Made by a program: the position numbers and the translations under genes. Positions 12,495 through 22,300 of a stretch of DNA of 64,000 nucleotides are shown piece after piece. The notes under the pieces are model-generated. The model had not been told where the DNA came from, ran no database searches, and saw only the letters and a program-made list of their open reading frames with translations. Numbering within the stretch: the first letter of the stretch is position 1; each line of letters opens with the position of its first letter. Origin of the DNA: Cepaea nemoralis (Eukaryota > Mollusca > Gastropoda > Stylommatophora > Helicidae); the NCBI GenBank assembly GCA_014155875.1, contig JACEFZ010013209.1:1-64000 (forward strand). The letters run 5' to 3'.

Positions 12495-12830
12495 AACCTC
12501 TCACATAAGAAAGTAACTAAAAAAATTTTTACTCTCCCACAAGAAAGTTTACCCTCTCATACAAAGGTAACAAAAAGGTTACTTTCTCACCAGAAAGTAA
12601 CAAACAAGAGATTTCTCTCTCTCACAAGGAAGCAATAAAAAATGTTACTCCATCACAAGAAAGTAACAAAAAGAGGTTACTCTCCCACAAGGAAGTAACA
12701 AAAAGAGGTTATGCTCCCACAAGGAAGTAACAAAAAGACGTTACTCTACCATAAGGAAGTAACAAAAAGAGGTTACGCTCCCACAAGGAAGTAACAAAAA
12801 GATGTTAACTCTACTTTAAGGAATTAAATA
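12495..12830. repeat. ~32-bp tandem array
   Basis: The unit CACAAGGAAGTAACAAAAAG plus GGTTACTCTCC appears about ten times with drift, becoming more regular toward the right. One stray unit lies near 12945-12980. Confidence 0.85.
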
Positions 12831-13105
12831 CTACTACAAAAAAATACCATGGAGGATCATCTCCCAGAAGAACGTACTAATTTGTCATTGTTCTTTTTCT
12901 CATTTAGCTGTCAGGCCAGGAGCAGACATCAGCAATCATGAGCTCTCTCATAAGGAAGTAACAAAAAAAAAAAAAAGATAACTCCCCAATTAAATAATAC
13001 TACCAAAATAAAAACCATGGAGAATGATCTCCCACAAGGATATATAAATATGTTATTGTTCTTGAGCTGTCTGTTTAGGAGCAGATATCAGCTATCATAA
13101 CTCCC
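12831..13105. repeat. diverged direct duplication of ~130 bp
   Basis: TACCATGGAGGATCATCTCC and AGGAGCAGACATCAGC recur as ACCATGGAGAATGATCTCC and AGGAGCAGATATCAGC about 150 bp later, in the same order. Confidence 0.65.
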
Positions 13106-13273
13106 CAATCCTGTCTGTCATCTGATAATCTCATGAAGCTAATGTTGCTGATATCATTATTCTTGTTGCCCAGCCTAGGGAATCTGAGTGATTTTCTGGT
13201 AACAATTTGGAGGTGGGTTTTGCCGAAGTTACATTTAAAGTTCAAGTGTCAAAACCTGCTGAGTAGTCTCTAA
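13106..13273. other. no feature recognised
   Basis: Short unique spacer between arrays. Confidence 0.4.
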
Positions 13274-13455
13274 AACATAAATATAGGTCTTTTTGCATGT
13301 GCACATATCTTTCCTTGAACATAAATATAGGTCTTTTTGCATGTGCACACATCTTTCCTTGAACATAAATATAGGTCTTTTTGCATGTGCACACATCTTT
13401 CCTTGAACATAAATATAGGTCTTTTTGCATGTGCACACATCTTTCCTTGAACATA
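13274..13455. repeat. 44-bp tandem array, four copies
   Basis: The unit starts ACATAAATATAGGTC and ends CATCTTTCCTTGA. The copies are nearly identical. Confidence 0.95.
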
Positions 13456-13815
13456 AATACAAACTGCATTCCTTGATCCCTCATTTTGATGAACTTAAAA
13501 TGAGTTTCTGGTATCCCTGCTTGTATTGGATTTATTTTTCCACTAAAATACGAGAATATAGTTTAATATGTGAGATTACTATCTTTCAAAAACAGAATTA
13601 CATAGTCTGTCCCCCAAGCACGTCACGGGGAAGTCATGGTATGATAAAAGAGGGTATCATAAAACAAAATAATAACATACAATAGAAATAACGAGTAAAA
13701 TAAAGCAGACTAACTAATATTCCTAGCCAGCAAATATCATAATAACATTAATACAATCAATGACAATGGAGATAATAATGATAATACTGCCTATGTTTAA
13801 AGGCCTCACACACAC
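13456..13815. other. no gene recognised; AT-rich
   Basis: AT-rich sequence ending in a short (CA)n tract at about 13806-13822. Confidence 0.4.
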
Positions 13816-13819
13816 ACAC

Positions 13820-15235
13820 ACAGGTAAGCAATGATAAGAGGCATCAAACCACCAGGTAAACAATGAAAAGAGGTATCACTCCCACAGGTAGCAGTGACAA
13901 GAAGTATTGCTCCCACAGGTAAGCTAAAGCAAGAGGTATCACTCCCACAGGTAGCAATGACAAGAGGTATCGCTCCCACACGTAGCAGTGACAAGAAGTA
14001 TTGCTCCCACAGGTAAGCTAAAGCAAGAGGTATCACTCCTACAGGTAGCAATGACAAGAGGTATCACTCCCACAGGTAGCAGTGACAAGAAGTATTGCTC
14101 CCACAGGTAAGCTAAAGCAAGAGGTATCACTCCCACAGGTAGCAGTGACAAGAAGTATTGCTCCCACAGGTAAGCTAAAGCAAGAGGTATCACTCCCACA
14201 GGTAGCAGTGACAAGAAGTATTGCTCCCACAGGTAGCAGTGACAAGAGGTATTGCTCCCACAGGTAGCAGTGACAAGAGGTATCGCTCCCACAGGTAGCA
14301 GTGACAAGAGGTATCACTCCCACAGGTAGCAGTGACAAGAGGTATCGCTCCCACAGGTAGCAGTGACAAGAGGTATTGCTCCCACAGGTAGCAGTGACAA
14401 GAGGTATTGCTCCCACAGGTAGCAGTGACAAGAGGTATTGCTCCCACAGGTAGCAGTGACAAGAGGTATCGCTCCCACAGGTAGCAGTGATAAGAAGTAT
14501 TGCTCCCACAGGTAGCAGTGACAAGAAGTATTGCTCCCACAGGTAGCAGTGACAAGAAGTATTGCTCCCACAGGTAGCAGTGACAAGAAGTATTGCTCCC
14601 ACAGGTAGCAGTGACAAGAGGTATTGCTCCCACAGGTAGCAGTGACAAGAGGTATGGCTCCCACAGGTAGCAGTGACAAGAGGTATCACTCCCACAGGTA
14701 GCAGTGACAAGAGGTATCGCTCCCACAGGTAGCAGTGACAAGAGGTATCACTCCCACAGGTAGCAGTGACAAGAGGTATTGCTCCCACAGGTAGCAGTGA
14801 CAAGAGGTATTGCTCCCACAGGTAGCAGTGACAAGAGGTATTGCTCCCACAGGTAGCAGTGACAAGAGGTATTGCTCCCACAGGTAGCAGTGACAAGAGG
14901 TGTCGCTCCCACAGATAGCAGTGACAAGAAGTATCACTCCCACAGGCAGCAGTGACAAGAGGTGTCACTCCACCAGGTAAGCAATAACAAGAGGTATCAC
15001 TCCCACAGGTAAGCAATGACAAGAGGTATCACTCCCACAGGTAAGCAATGACAAGAGATATCTCTCCCACAGGTAAGCAATGACAAGAGATATCTCTCCC
15101 ACAGGTAAGCAATGACAAGAGATATCTCTCCCACATGTAAGTAATGACAAGAGATAACTCTCCCACAGGTAAGCAATGACAAGAGGTATCTCTCCCACAG
15201 GTAAGCAATGACAAGAGGTATCACTCCACCAGATA
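13820..15235. repeat. 31-bp tandem array, about 46 copies
   Basis: The unit CACAGGTAGCAGTGACAAGA continues GGTATTGCTCC. At both edges AGGTAAGCTAAAGC and AGGTAAGCAATGAC variants replace the core. Because 31 is not a multiple of 3, the long minus-strand frame cycles all three phases and repeats every 31 residues; it is not a protein gene. Confidence 0.97.
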
Positions 15236-15289
15236 AGTAACATCAGGGTGTCTTTCCCACAGTTAGGTAACCACAAAGTTTCTTATCCC

Positions 15290-15515
15290 AGAGCTGGCTT
15301 TGTGGCAAAGGGGTCATGGACGCAATTAGTAATCTCGCACACCATGTTTGAAACATAGCTGCAAGCGATTTGGCAGCAGACTGCATTGTGTTGGTTTTCA
15401 TACAATGGTATGTGTCCTGGTCTTTCAGAAAGTAATGGCAAACTACAGAACGTAAACTTGCCAAGAAATCTCAAACAGCCAAAAAATGCTGGGGTTAACT
15501 GTGACTTCCTGTAAA
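15290..15515 (+). mobile_element. tRNA-derived SINE, family A
   Basis: Head TTTGTGGCAAAGGGGTCATGG (A-box region) and CATGTTTGAAACATAGC (B box), then the body landmarks TTTGGCAGCAGACTGC, TTTCAGAAAGTAATGGCAAA and AAAAAATGCTGGGGTT. It shares this order with the copies at 19680/24743, 25200, 49060, 53205, 56268 and 57275. Confidence 0.8.
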
Positions 15516-15559
15516 CCAACTGTTTATGGAGATGAAACAGTTCACTAACACCAACTGGA

Positions 15560-16130
15560 ACCTGGGAGAGTCAGCATGGAATGGCACTGTACCATAAACA
15601 GAATCCGCTTGTTGGAGGACAAACAATACATCCAGATCGTGATTGTAACAGACTCGCAAAGTCCGATAAGAAAGGTGAAAACAGACATATTTGGGCAGAG
15701 TGGCAGGCTTCTATTCACCAATCAAAAATAGAGAGCTTATGTTGGATTTTTTCCTCCAGGACATGCTGGTGTGGTGGGGAATGAGCAGACGAACAGATTG
15801 GCTGCGTCTGCACCACTCGGTGGGGTATTGTTTGCATGATATGGCAGACGTGGTCGAGGCCCTTTTGGATTGTGTGTATAGTGCAGAAGAACAGTTAAAT
15901 CATCACGGCATGGAGAGAATGGTGCTGTGGGGAGTGACCTGAGGATCTGGCCAACACTGAGGATTTCGAGGAAAAGTCAGACAGACACATAATCAGCCAG
16001 CTACAGGTACCATTAGCACTGGGACTCTTCGCTGGCTGCTGAAGATGAGGACAGAGCAAGTGTGAAAATGTCCTGAGTGCTGTGATGTTGGTCCTGGACA
16101 CAACTCAATGCAACAGAATCTGAGGAAGAT
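15560..16130 (+). pseudogene. decayed RNase H region of a non-LTR retrotransposon
   Basis: Reading across frameshifts on the plus strand gives RLLEDKQYIQIVIVTDSQS, then FFPPGHAGVVGNEQTNRLAA, then a GTLRWLLKMRTEQ-type segment and KCPECCD. These match, in order, the SDSMS strand, the PGHAGVEGNERADKLA helix and the C-terminal CPEC motif of the element at 37576-39652. Several stops and frame changes show it is dead. RT is absent. Confidence 0.7.
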
Positions 16131-16204
16131 CCACTGTAGCCATCTGCAGGAACGGTTGCGCAGACTCTCTTCTGTGATGAACACGGAATGATTCTAGATG
16201 ACTA

Positions 16205-16350
16205 CTTGCCTGCGTTGTGCTAGTGCAGTGGCTAGAACACTTGCCTATTGGCTCTGTGGTCGTGGGTTGACATTCACATAGAGACAGACTTTGACCATTG
16301 ATCTGGTCTCCCAGGACAACACAACCGAAAAGAAGTACCATGAAATGTCT
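16205..16350 (+). mobile_element. possible tRNA-like SINE head
   Basis: GTGCAGTGGCTAGAACACTTG resembles an A box and GTCGTGGGTTGACATTC a poor B box. There is no second copy in the window, so this is tentative. Confidence 0.3.
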
Positions 16351-16624
16351 TGGGAAGTAAAGATGGCAGATGTGATGTCTGCCACATCAGCCATGAGTGC
16401 TGTTTGGGCTACACAAATATGTGACTAGCACCATAAGGCATATAAAAAGGTTTTACACTGACATGCTCATAGGAACGCTGTTGCTTGTTCCTTCTTTGAA
16501 CCTTCTTTGAAAGAACCTTCTTTGATCTGCAGTCACATCCCAACATGAACTTCTGACTTCTGAGTATGACTGTCTTACTGGATGATTGCCAATGTTGAGT
16601 CTGATACCGCCATGACAATGCTGA

Positions 16625-17010
16625 CTCTCCCAAAGAGGTGATGTGAGGAAAGATGTCCAAGTGATTACCCTGGACCACACAAAGAGGTGATGTGAGGAAA
16701 GATTTTCCAGGAATTACCTTGCACCACTCAAAGAGGTGATGTGAGGAAAGATTTTCCAGGAATTACCTTGCACCACTCAAAGAGGTGATGTGAGGAAAGA
16801 TTTATCAGGAATTACCTTGCACCACACAAAGAGGTGATGTGAGGAAAGATTTATCAGGAATTACCTTGCACCACACAAAGAGGTGATGTGAGGAAAGATT
16901 TATCAGGAATTACCTTGCACCACACAAAGAGGTTATGTGAGGAAAGATGTCCAAGTGATTACCTTGCACCACTCAAAGAGGTTATGTGAGGAAAGATGCC
17001 CAAGTCTCAA
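16625..17010. repeat. 49-bp tandem array, about 7.5 copies
   Basis: The unit contains AAAGAGGTGATGTGAGGAAA, then AGGAATTACCTTGCACCAC, with GTCCAAGTGATTACC variants at both ends. Confidence 0.95.
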
Positions 17011-17060
17011 ACAGAGATGCCGCAGGTGCTTCATCAGTAGCTACACATGCAACCAGAAGA

Positions 17061-17684
17061 ATGTTTCCCAGGGGAAACCACCACACACTGTGTAGGTTCT
17101 AGGGAATCATGTTTCCCAGGGGAAACCACCACACACTGTGTAGGTTCTAGGGAATCATGTTTCCCAGGGGAAACCACCACACACTGTGTAGGTTCTAGGG
17201 AATCATGTTTCCCAGGGGAAACCACCACACACTGTGTAGGTTCTAGGGAATCATGTTTCCCAGGGGAAACCACCACACACTGTGTAGGTTCTAGGGAATC
17301 ATGTTTCCCAGGGGAAACCACCACACACTGTGTAGGTTCTAGGGAATCATGTTTCCCAGGGGAAACCACCACACACTGTGTAGGTTCTAGGGAATCATGT
17401 TTCCCAGGGGAAACCACCACACACTGTGTAGGTTCTAGGGAATCATGTTTCCCAGGGGAAACCACCACACACTGTGTAGGTTCTAGGGAATCATGTTTCC
17501 CAGGGGAAACCACCACACACTGTGTAGGTTCTAGGGAATCATGTTTCCCAGGGGAAACCACCACACACTGTGTAGGTTCTAGGGAATCATGTTTCCCAGG
17601 GGAAACCACCACACACTGTGTAGGTTCTAGGGAATCATGTTTCCCAGGGGAAACCACCACACACTGTGTAGGTTCTAGGGAATC
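17061..17684. repeat. 48-bp tandem array, exactly 13 identical copies
   Basis: The unit starts ATGTTTCCCAGGGGAAACC and ends GTAGGTTCTAGGGAATC. I see no difference between copies. The length, a multiple of three, keeps frames open on both strands across the whole array. Each unit holds the inverted repeat GTTTCCC/GGGAAAC. Confidence 0.98.
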
Positions 17685-17699
17685 TGTACTGAACACTGT

Positions 17700-18045
17700 C
17701 ATCTATGTTAAAAAGACGACAGATTTATGGTGTCATTTGCTCATAATAAATCTAGAAAACAGAAAAGAAATATTTCAGGTTTTAGACTGAATCACTCTTT
17801 CATTGACATAGACACAATGACTAGAACTGTTGCTGGTTGGTCTATTCAAATTGATAGGGAACTGCACTGATAATTCCATAAGTATGTTTGCATGAGGGTT
17901 TGATACATGGGCTCATCACCTGCTAAGTGAGGGACAGACTGGTCCCCTATTCCCCCGGTCACTCAGGCTGCAAAATGTGATGGCCTTATCCCATCAGACA
18001 CACAACAGGAAACTGCTACAGGACACATTTAAAAAATAAAGCTTA
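17700..18045. other. no feature recognised
   Basis: Unique-looking sequence to the left of the possible exon. No RNA or repeat signal was seen. Confidence 0.4.
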
Positions 18046-18046
18046 C

Positions 18047-18261
18047 CATAATATCAATGTGCCTTAAAGAGTCCTTGACTGATTTGCTTACATTGTTGAA
18101 GCCAATCACTTCCAGGTTTCTGAACTCTTCTATACTAATGAATCTATCCTTCGTTGCCCAGGAGCAATTTAAATGGCTCAACAGACATCCTGCAAGTTCA
18201 AATGTCCAGCCAACATGATCAAAGAAACTATTTTCAGCCTTTTTCAGAAACTGGAATGCTT
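18047..18261 (-). CDS. possible internal exon of an unrecognised gene
   Basis: A 215-bp minus-strand segment is open in one frame: AFQFLKKAENSFFDHVGWTF, then ELAGCLLSHLNCSW and SIEEFRNLEVIGF, ending HIDIM. It is bounded by acceptor cactgatag and donor ATG|gtaagc. The amino-acid mix looks like a globular helical protein, unlike the low-complexity frames nearby. It lies ~0.9 kb downstream of the GDPGP1 stop on the same strand. I do not recognise the protein and found no partner exons. A ~59-bp tandem array begins just upstream of the acceptor. Confidence 0.5.
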
Positions 18262-18329
18262 CTATCAGTGTATGTATGAAGTGTTGAGATACTTGGACAG
18301 AATGAGCTCTCAATACAAGTAATGGGAAC

Positions 18330-19085
18330 AAACAGCTGAAAGTGTTGAGACAGCACAGAATGAGTTCTCAGTTTAAGTAATGGACACAAACAGCTGAAAG
18401 TGTTGAGATAGTTAGCACAGAATGAGTTCTCAGTTTAAGTAATGGACACAAACAGCTGAAAGTGTTGAGATAGCACAGAATGAGTTCTCAGTTCAAGTAA
18501 TGGACACAAACAGCTGAAAGTGTTGAGATAGTTAGCACAGAATGAGTTCTCAGTTTAAGTAATGGACACAAACAGCTGAAAGTGTTGAGATAGCACAGAA
18601 TGAGTTCTCAGTTTAAGTAATGGACACAACAGCTGAAAGTGTTGAGATAGTTAGCACAGAATGAGTTCTCAGTTCAAGTAATGAGTACAAACAGCTGAAA
18701 GTGTTGAGATATTTAGCACCAAATGAGTTCTCAGTTCAAGTAATGGACACAAACAGCTGAAAGTGTTGAGATACTTGGACAGAATGAGCTCTCAGTTCAA
18801 CTAATGGACACAAACAGCTGAAAGGGTTGAGATAGCACAGAATGAGCTCTCAGTTCAAGTAATGAGTACAAACAGCTGAAAGTGTTGAGATATTTAGCAC
18901 CAAATGAGTTCTCAGTTCAAGTAATGGACACAAACAGCTGAAAGTGTTGAGATACTTGGACAGAATGAGCTCTCAGTTCAACTAATGGACACAAACAGCT
19001 GAAAGGGTTGAGATAGCACAGAATGAGCTCTCAGTTCAAGTAATGAGTACAAATAGCTGAAAGTGTTGAGACAATTGGCACAGAA
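18330..19085. repeat. ~59-bp tandem array, about 12 copies
   Basis: The unit contains CACAGAATGAGTTCTCAGTT, AAGTAATGGACACAAACAGC and TGAAAGTGTTGAGATA. A longer two-unit block (CTTGGACAG and TTTAGCACC variants) is itself repeated around 18700-19000. Confidence 0.95.
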
Positions 19086-19189
19086 TGAACTACAAACATG
19101 TTAAAACATTCAACATAATCCAGCCGTTGAAAGACATTGTAAAACACAAAATACATGTCCTGTCACTCGGAAACCGACACTCTTGGCCA

Positions 19190-19338
19190 TCATATACTGT
19201 TGTGAAGTTTCTCCATCTCCTCCAGCCCCATCTTGGTGATGTCATCTCGGATGCTGCTGTACTGATCTGGCGGCAAACTCGCTCCAGCTATGATAGCATC
19301 GACATCAGATTCCGTCAAATTGTGGTAACCTTCGACCT
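19190..19338 (-). CDS. GDPGP1: GDPGP1 terminal coding exon 10
   Basis: Encodes the end of Glu365, residues 366-413 and the TGA stop at 19190-19192. The acceptor is cataatatag. LTESDVDAIIAGASLPPDQY aligns with the C-terminal helix of the family. No AATAAA was seen in the short stretch before a ~59-bp tandem array begins near 19085. The preceding intron contains the complete non-LTR element. Confidence 0.9.
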
Positions 19339-22300
19339 CTATATTATGGCATAAGAAAAACACATTTTAGATGATGAAAAAACTACAAACAGAAACAATT
19401 TCCATTGATTTAATGCCAATAATTTACTTGTCTAAAATCTTTCCTCCTATATTTGGTGCAACAAACACTTTGAAACTTTTCATTCTCCATGGAAGAAAGG
19501 TTAATAAACACTTAAAATTTATCATTTTTTTTTATAAAACCAAGGACAAAAACAATTTATTAGTTGTCATAAAAATATATTTCAATTCCCATGAAAACAA
19601 ATGTAATGAACACATCCTATCAGTTCATATGAAACCAAACGTGTAAAAACTTATCAACTGCTATGAAACAAAAGTAATAAAGATTTATCCAAAAAGGCCT
19701 GTGAACACGGTTCGTGAGCCGCTTACCAGGCGTTTGAAACGCAACCCCCCTCTGCTGTGTGACCACCGTGACGAGGTAGAGGGGCTTGTGCGTCCCAATG
19801 ACCCAAAGAGCTATGCCGACGGTAGCACAGCTACTGGTAGGGCCACCCATGTCGGACAGGTCAAGGGAGAGGGACCAGACAAAGAGACACACAAACCTAC
19901 TGCCTTGTAGGTAGACTGGGGACAGTCAAAGGCTAGGGAAAGCACCCCAAATACATGCTTGTCGAAATCGGATGTACTGAGCCACAGGCTTGACAAAGCA
20001 GTGCAACGTGAAACCTGCTGCCTTGTAGGTAGACTGGGGACAGTCAAAGGCTAGGGAAAGCATCCCGAATAAATGCTTGTCGAAATCGGATGTACTGAGC
20101 CACAGGCTTGACAAAGCAGTGCAACGTAACTTAATTCATGATGTCACAAATCAAAATTAATCGATATGGTGCTAATCCCGTGAAGTCCCATCAGGCGGTG
20201 ATAGTGCCGGGCCCCCTGCCTCGAGGGGGTCCACCCATGACTACTGGTGGTCACCTTCCCCTGTGCTGTGGAGTCAAGGCACAGAGGAGTAGGTTAAGAG
20301 CTATTGACCAAATACCCCGGACACTCAACATACTACAGTGGAATGCCGAAGGAGTTTACAAGAAGAAAGACTCCCTAACACAGCGTCTTCATAAAGATAG
20401 AATAGATGTGGCATGCATTCAAGAGACACACCTCAACGCCAATCACAAATTCTCAGTCAGAGGATATCAGGCCACACGTTTCGACCGCGAAGGACACAAA
20501 GGAGGAGTTCTAATACTTACACGAAATACAATACCTTGCAGCGAAGTATCTGTGATCTCTAACAACCAAACGGAAATTATAGGTGTTGATATAATGATAA
20601 AGGACGTGAAAATAAGAATCTACAATCTGTATAGCCCAGCAGATAAGGACCTTACACTCTCAAACATGAAAATAACTGACACAAACTGCATTATTGTCGG
20701 AGACTTTAATAGCCGTTCAGAAAGATGGGGATACCCAGATACTGACAAAAGAGGAGATGAATTGGAGGACTGGGAAATAGACTCAAATCTCCATCTACTC
20801 AACAAAGCGGATGACACACCGAGCTTCTACTCCAGAAGATGGCTTACCACTTCTACTCCAGACTTAGCTTTCTGCACAGGAGACATCCTCCACAAAATCG
20901 ATCGCCATGTGCTGGACCAATTAGCAGGTAGTGACCACAGACCAATCAAGCTTGAAATGAATATGGAGTATGTTCCACAGGAGCAAAAGCCCTTGCCCCG
21001 CTGGAATTACAAATGAGCAGATTGGGACAGATTTGCCATACTAACAGACAAATATTGTGAAAACATAAATACACGATATGGCAACATAAAGCAAATGGTG
21101 GAAAGTCTAAACAGAGCGATAATACAGGCAGCCACTGAGTCCATTCCAAGAGGAGCGAGGAAAAATTACAAACCATACTGGACTGAAGAACTACAAAGTT
21201 TGGAGGACAAAGTTGAAGATGCCAGGAAGACAGCAGAGAGAGAACAAACAATTGAAGCAAACATCTCTCTCAAAGCCATCTCAGCAAAATATAAAAGAAC
21301 AGTAAATCAAACAACAAGAGATTGTTGGAGGGAAAAAACAGAAAACCTGAATTTTGACAGGGATGGAAACAAACTATGGAAACTAGTGAAAGCCATGAAC
21401 AATGAAGGACCTAGAAACAAACAAATAACAATTAAACAAGGAAATGCCTTGCTTACAGGCAAAAAGGCTGCAAATGCACTAATGGAACACTATGCAAATG
21501 CAAACCACATTGATATTACAACCGAACAGAAGAAAGCAATCAAAGACAAACAGATACATCATAGAAATACAGAGACAGCAGCAGAATATATGATGGCAAA
21601 TCTAACAATGGAAGAAATGGAACAGGCAATGAATACCCTAAAAAAGAAGAAATCACCAGGAAAGGATGGAATCACAAATGAAATGCTAATAGGACTAGGC
21701 ACCAAGGCAAAGAAGAAACTACTAGCAGTCCTAAATAACAGCTGGAAGAGAGGAATAGTCCCACAGGCATGGAAGGAAGCTATACTAATACCAGTCCCAA
21801 AGAAAGGAAAAGACCTGGAAGAACCAAATGGCTATCGACCTATCAGTCTACTTAGCTGTGTAGGAAAATTAATGGAACGCATTATCATTGGCAGGCTAAC
21901 ATGGCATCTGGAAGAAAACAAACTCTTAACACCACACCAAGCAGGATTCAGAAAATACAGATCCACTGAAGATCAAATAACGTATATAGCTCAGGAAATA
22001 GAGGATGCCTTCCAAGAGAAAAAGCACACACTAGCAGTCTGGATAGATTTAGAAAAAGCATTTGATAAAGTATGGAAGGAAGGACTGAAAGTAAAACTGC
22101 AAAACATGCATGTTTGTGGAAAAATGTATAAATGGATCAGCCACTACCTTGAGAACAGAACTGCCAGGACAAAAGTACAAGGACAAACAAGCAAAATGAT
22201 GCTGCTGGAGCAAGGTGTCCCCCAAGGAGGAGTTCTTTCACCAACATTATTCCTAGCATATATAAATGACATCACAGAAAATTTTCCAGCCAGAGTACAC

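Noticed and set aside
14039..15022. Minus-strand open frame of 327 codons with a repeated 31-residue motif
   Set aside because: It is the translation of the 31-bp tandem array cycling through three phases; no unique protein sequence and no start context.
17034..17790. Overlapping long frames on both strands with a 16-residue repeat
   Set aside because: Artefact of the identical 48-bp units, whose length is a multiple of three and which lack stops on either strand.
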